Shown here: one piece after another, positions 61,306 to 64,000 of the stretch
Numbering within the stretch: position 1 is the first letter of the stretch
How the letters are laid out: every line of letters begins with the position of its first letter
Assembly (NCBI GenBank): GCA_965276635.1
Contig: CBDIBC010000004.1
Coordinates: forward strand, 682,001 to 746,000
From: CBDIBC01 sp965276635
Lineage (GTDB): Bacteria > Actinomycetota > Acidimicrobiia > Acidimicrobiales > Palsa-688
Length of the DNA stretch: 64,000 nt
Direction of reading: 5' to 3'
Position numbers and translations under genes: made by a program
Notes under the pieces: generated by a model
What the model saw: the letters and a program-made list of their open reading frames with translations, nothing else
What the model was told of the DNA's origin: nothing
The model's database searches: none

Positions 61306-63114
61306 ATGACGGACCGTGTCGACGACAGCCCCACTGCGGCCGTCCACGACGACAGCTACAAGTGGGTTGCGCTGTCGAACACCACTCTCGGCGTGCTGAT
61401 GGTCACCATCAACCAGTCCATCCTGCTGATCTCACTGCCGAACATCTTCCGCGGTATCAAGCTGGACCCGCTCCTCCCGGCCAACACGTCGTACTTCCTG
61501 TGGATCCTCATGGGGTTCATGCTGGTGACGGCCGTGCTCGTCGTCAGCCTGGGCCGGGTGGGCGACATGTACGGCCGGGTGAAGATGTACAACCTGGGCT
61601 TCGCCGTGTTCACCATCTTCTCCGTCCTGCTGTCGGTCACCTGGATGACGGGGAGCAGCGGCGCCTTGTGGATCATCATCATGCGGGTTTTCCAGGGCGT
61701 CGGCGGTGCCTTCCTGTTCGCCAACTCGGGTGCCATCCTGACCGACGCCTTCCCCGACAACGAGCGGGGCAAGGCCATGGGCATCAACGGTGTGGCCGCC
61801 GTCGGCGGATCGTTCCTCGGCCTTATCCTGGGCGGCATCCTGGCCCCGGTCGAGTGGCGCCTGGTGTTCCTGGTCTCGGTGCCGTTCGGCCTGTTCGGCA
61901 CCATCTGGGCGTACCTGAAGCTGCGTGACAACGGGGTCCGCATCCCCTCCAAGGTGGACTGGGCCGGGAACGTCACCTTCGCCGTCGGGCTCGTATCCCT
62001 CCTCACCGGCATCGTCTACGCCATCCAGCCGTACGGTCACCACACCATGGGCTGGACCAACCCGGGCGTCCTGGCCGCCATCTTCGGCGGCATCGCCACG
62101 CTGGTGGTGTTCGTGCGCATCGAGCAGCTGGTGCCCGACCCCATGTTCCGGCTGCGGCTGTTCCACATACGGGCGTTCGCCACCGGGAACGTGGCGGCGC
62201 TGCTCAGTGCGCTGGGGCGCGGCGGTCTGCAGTTCATGCTGATCATCTGGCTGCAGGGCATCTGGCTGCCCGAGCACGGCTACAGCTTCGAGCAGACACC
62301 GCTGTGGGCCGGCATCTACATGCTCCCGCTGACCGCGGGGTTCCTCATCGCCGGGCCCGTTGCCGGCATCCTGTCCGACCGCTACGGCGCCCGCCCCTTC
62401 GCCACCAGCGGCCTGCTCATCTGCGCGGCGAGCTTCCTGCTCCTCGAGCTGCTGCCGATGAACTTCGCCTTCCCGGCGTTCGCCGCCCTGATCTTCCTGT
62501 TCGCGGTGGGCTCCGGGCTGTTCTTCTCCCCGAACTCGGCCGCGGTCATGAACAGCCTCCCCGCCGACCAGCGCGGGGCAGGGGCGGGCATGCTCAACAC
62601 GTTCCAGAACTCGGCCGGCGTGCTATCCATCGGCGTGTTCTTCACCATCATCACCCTTGGTCTCGCCGCCGCGCTGCCCTCGCATCTCTACCAGGGGCTG
62701 GTGGCCCAGGGCGTACCCAGCTCGGCCGCTCACCGGGTGGCCTCGCTGCCGCCGATCGGCAGCCTGTTCTCGGCGTTCCTGGGCTTCAACCCCATCCAGC
62801 AGCTGCTCGGGGGCACCGGCGTGCTCGCCCACCTGAGCCCGGCCCACGCGCAGTACCTGACCGGCAAGACGTTCTTCCCCAAGCTGATCGCCCAGCCGTT
62901 CTCCGAGGGCCTGCACCTGGCCTTCGACTTCGCGGCCGGGACATCGCTCATCGCCGCGGTGGCATCGCATCTGCGCGGCGGACGGTTCGTGCACGGGCAG
63001 GGTGGGTCGGCCGCTGAGGAGATCGGCGTCGGTCTCAGCGGTGCCGCCGCCGTGGCCTCCGAGGAGATCGGCGCTGGCATCAGCCTGGACGTGGCCTCCG
63101 AGACCAGGCCGTGA
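61306..63114 (+). CDS. MFS transporter, DHA2 (14-TM drug exporter) type
   Basis: 602 residues. About 14 transmembrane helices, the motif A loop GRVGDMYGRVKMYNLGF after TM2 and a motif C-like GGSFLGLILGGILAPVEWR. DHA2 members export drugs and dyes in exchange for protons. agaggagaaggcc lies 6-14 nt before ATG 61306. The stop overlaps the MerR start by 4 nt (GTGA), and a perfect palindrome lies upstream. The last about 50 residues are low-complexity Gly/Ala/Glu. The substrate is not known. Confidence 0.9.
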   Translation: MTDRVDDSPTAAVHDDSYKWVALSNTTLGVLMVTINQSILLISLPNIFRGIKLDPLLPANTSYFLWILMGFMLVTAVLVVSLGRVGDMYGRVKMYNLGFAVFTIFSVLLSVTWMTGSSGALWIIIMRVFQGVGGAFLFANSGAILTDAFPDNERGKAMGINGVAAVGGSFLGLILGGILAPVEWRLVFLVSVPFGLFGTIWAYLKLRDNGVRIPSKVDWAGNVTFAVGLVSLLTGIVYAIQPYGHHTMGWTNPGVLAAIFGGIATLVVFVRIEQLVPDPMFRLRLFHIRAFATGNVAALLSALGRGGLQFMLIIWLQGIWLPEHGYSFEQTPLWAGIYMLPLTAGFLIAGPVAGILSDRYGARPFATSGLLICAASFLLLELLPMNFAFPAFAALIFLFAVGSGLFFSPNSAAVMNSLPADQRGAGAGMLNTFQNSAGVLSIGVFFTIITLGLAAALPSHLYQGLVAQGVPSSAAHRVASLPPIGSLFSAFLGFNPIQQLLGGTGVLAHLSPAHAQYLTGKTFFPKLIAQPFSEGLHLAFDFAAGTSLIAAVASHLRGGRFVHGQGGSAAEEIGVGLSGAAAVASEEIGAGISLDVASETRP

Positions 63115-63671
63115 CCGCACGGCTGTCGGACCGGCCGACCTCAGGCGTGATGGCATCGACCCCAGCCACCCCCACCTCGCCAGCGTCGGGCACCACGTCG
63201 CCTCCTCCCGTCTCGCCGGGCGCCCCGACGGACGGCACCGTGGAGACACTGCTCGGCATCGGCAAGGCCGCCGAAGCAGTCGGCGTATCGGAACGAGCGT
63301 TGCGGTACTACCAGCAGATCGGCCTGCTGACCCCGTCGGGCCGCACCCCGGGCGGGTTGCGCCGCTACTCGAGCGATGACCTCGACCGGGTTCGTCGCAT
63401 CCGCGAGCTGCAGACGCTGCTCGGCTTCAACCTGGACGAGGTCCGGACCGTCTTCGCCAACGAGGACCGCTTGACCACCTTGCGAGGCCAGTACCAGCGC
63501 CGGCCCACACCGGGGCGGCGCCGGGATCTCATCGCCGAGAAGCTGGTCCTGGAGGAGCAGTTCCGGGCCACTGTGGCCGCCAAGCTGGCCGGGCTGCAGT
63601 CATTCCTCGACGACCTCGACAGTCGCGTCCAGCGGCTCAGGGACCTGCTGGCGGAGGACCACCACGCCTGA
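63111..63671 (+). CDS. MerR-family regulator of the MFS operon
   Basis: 186 residues from GTG 63111. An N-terminal Pro/Thr/Ser-rich leader (1-40) precedes the MerR HTH (about 48-118), GIGKAAEAVGVSERALRYYQ then TPGGLRRYSSDDLDRVRRI. The remaining part is the long dimerisation helix and a short effector part, DLIAEKLVLEEQFRATVAAK. No cysteines, so it does not sense metals; drug sensing is plausible. It is coupled to the MFS gene and should bind the dyad at 61237-61268. Start could be ATG 63150. Confidence 0.88.
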   Translation: MTARLSDRPTSGVMASTPATPTSPASGTTSPPPVSPGAPTDGTVETLLGIGKAAEAVGVSERALRYYQQIGLLTPSGRTPGGLRRYSSDDLDRVRRIRELQTLLGFNLDEVRTVFANEDRLTTLRGQYQRRPTPGRRRDLIAEKLVLEEQFRATVAAKLAGLQSFLDDLDSRVQRLRDLLAEDHHA

Positions 63672-63765
63672 GGTGGGCGTGATGGGCGGGGGCTCACAGG
63701 GCCTGGCCGACCCAGTGAGCCGCACAGCCGGCACCGTCGCACAGCCGGCACCGTCGCAGCCGGCC

Positions 63766-63915
63766 GTCGCACAGCCGGCCGTCGCACAGCCGGCCGTCGC
63801 ACAGCCGGCCGTCGCACAGCCGGCCGTCGCACAGCCGGCCGTCGCACAGCCGGCCGTCGCACAGCCGGCCGTCGCACAGCCGGCCGTCGCACAGCCGGCC
63901 GTCGCACAGCCGGCC
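63766..63915. repeat. 15-bp tandem repeat, ten perfect copies
   Basis: Ten perfect copies of gtcgcacagccggcc (63766-63915) with degenerate copies on both sides (about 63735-63765 and 63916-63930). The unit has no stop in several frames, so the array could be read as (PAVAQ)n on the plus strand. It lies between the MerR gene and a convergent gene whose 3' end starts at 63921. Confidence 0.95.
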
Positions 63916-63920
63916 GTCGC

Positions 63921-64000
63921 TCAGCCGGCACCGTCCTCGACCGCCCACCGAAAGGTGCCCCGCCCGTCGATCTCCGTGATGGCGACACGGCGCTGCCAGC
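63921..64000 (-). CDS. 3' end of a convergent gene (partial), function unknown
   Basis: The minus-strand frame from the window edge reads WQRRVAITEIDGRGTFRWAV followed by EDGAG and stops at TGA (63921-63923). The composition is protein-like, and the stop coincides with the edge of the 15-bp repeat array. Only 25 or so residues are visible, too few to name. Confidence 0.5.
   Translation of the reverse strand, partial: WQRRVAITEIDGRGTFRWAVEDGAG

Noticed and set aside
63735..63930. CRISPR-like array
   Set aside because: The 15-bp units are direct tandem copies without spacers, so it is a minisatellite.
63682..64000. Plus-strand open frame encoding (PAVAQ)n
   Set aside because: It consists mostly of the 15-bp repeat and is antisense to the more protein-like convergent gene end; it cannot be excluded but is not supported.

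Overview
The window is high-GC DNA from an actinobacterium. It carries a complete Pup-proteasome cluster, TatB/TatC beside it, the gcvH-garA-ftsR gene order known from Mycobacterium, and a split GcvP. The mix (Pup ending in GGE, a double ThyX-like protein, a fused nucleotidyltransferase/phosphomannomutase) suggests a deep-branching lineage such as Acidimicrobiia, but that placement is inference. No rRNA, tRNA or CRISPR was seen.

Layout. 1-8.2 kb: proteasome block in the order mpa (3' end only), dop, pup, prcB, prcA, pafA, pafB, pafC, with a lipoprotein and a DUF2007 protein on the other strand. 8.2-20 kb: housekeeping genes (signal peptidase I, a GDPD-type phosphodiesterase, TatB/TatC, HelY-type helicase, double ThyX-like protein, LysM/lytic transglycosylase, acidic DUF4193 protein, GNAT, NUDIX). 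20-27.7 kb: small metabolic and unknown genes with two decayed or frameshifted genes and two copies of a 50-bp palindromic repeat. 27.8-39.7 kb: a putative type VII secretion (T7SS) and RHS-effector locus. It has a 1609-aa RHS protein, a coupled 317-aa gene upstream, a two-TM protein downstream, two WXG100-type proteins and an FHA-containing EccC/EssC-like ATPase; a tyrosine recombinase follows. 40-49 kb: accessory region with two MFS pumps, an ArsR regulator with a probable operator, a DHFR-like protein, a PIN/antitoxin pair, an FAD monooxygenase and two gene remnants. 49-60 kb: gcvT-gcvPA-gcvPB, MerR, bifunctional nuclease, FtsR-type MerR, GarA-type FHA protein and gcvH, then the nucleotidyltransferase/phosphomannomutase and a CDP-alcohol phosphatidyltransferase. 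60-64 kb: an RDD/DUF2510 protein, dense tandem repeats, and an MFS-MerR operon behind a perfect 15-bp inverted repeat.

How it works together. Pup is made already ending in Glu, PafA would attach it to targets, Dop would remove it, and Mpa with PrcAB would degrade the tagged proteins; PafB/PafC are probable transcription regulators. The gcv genes give the glycine cleavage P, T and H components next to the GarA regulator. In the T7SS block the ATPase and WXG100 proteins could export the RHS protein, although no EccB, EccD, EccE or MycP is present here.

A recurrent signal: many genes have TANNNT only 6-11 nt before the start codon and no Shine-Dalgarno sequence, which points to widespread leaderless mRNAs. 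I used it to choose several starts.
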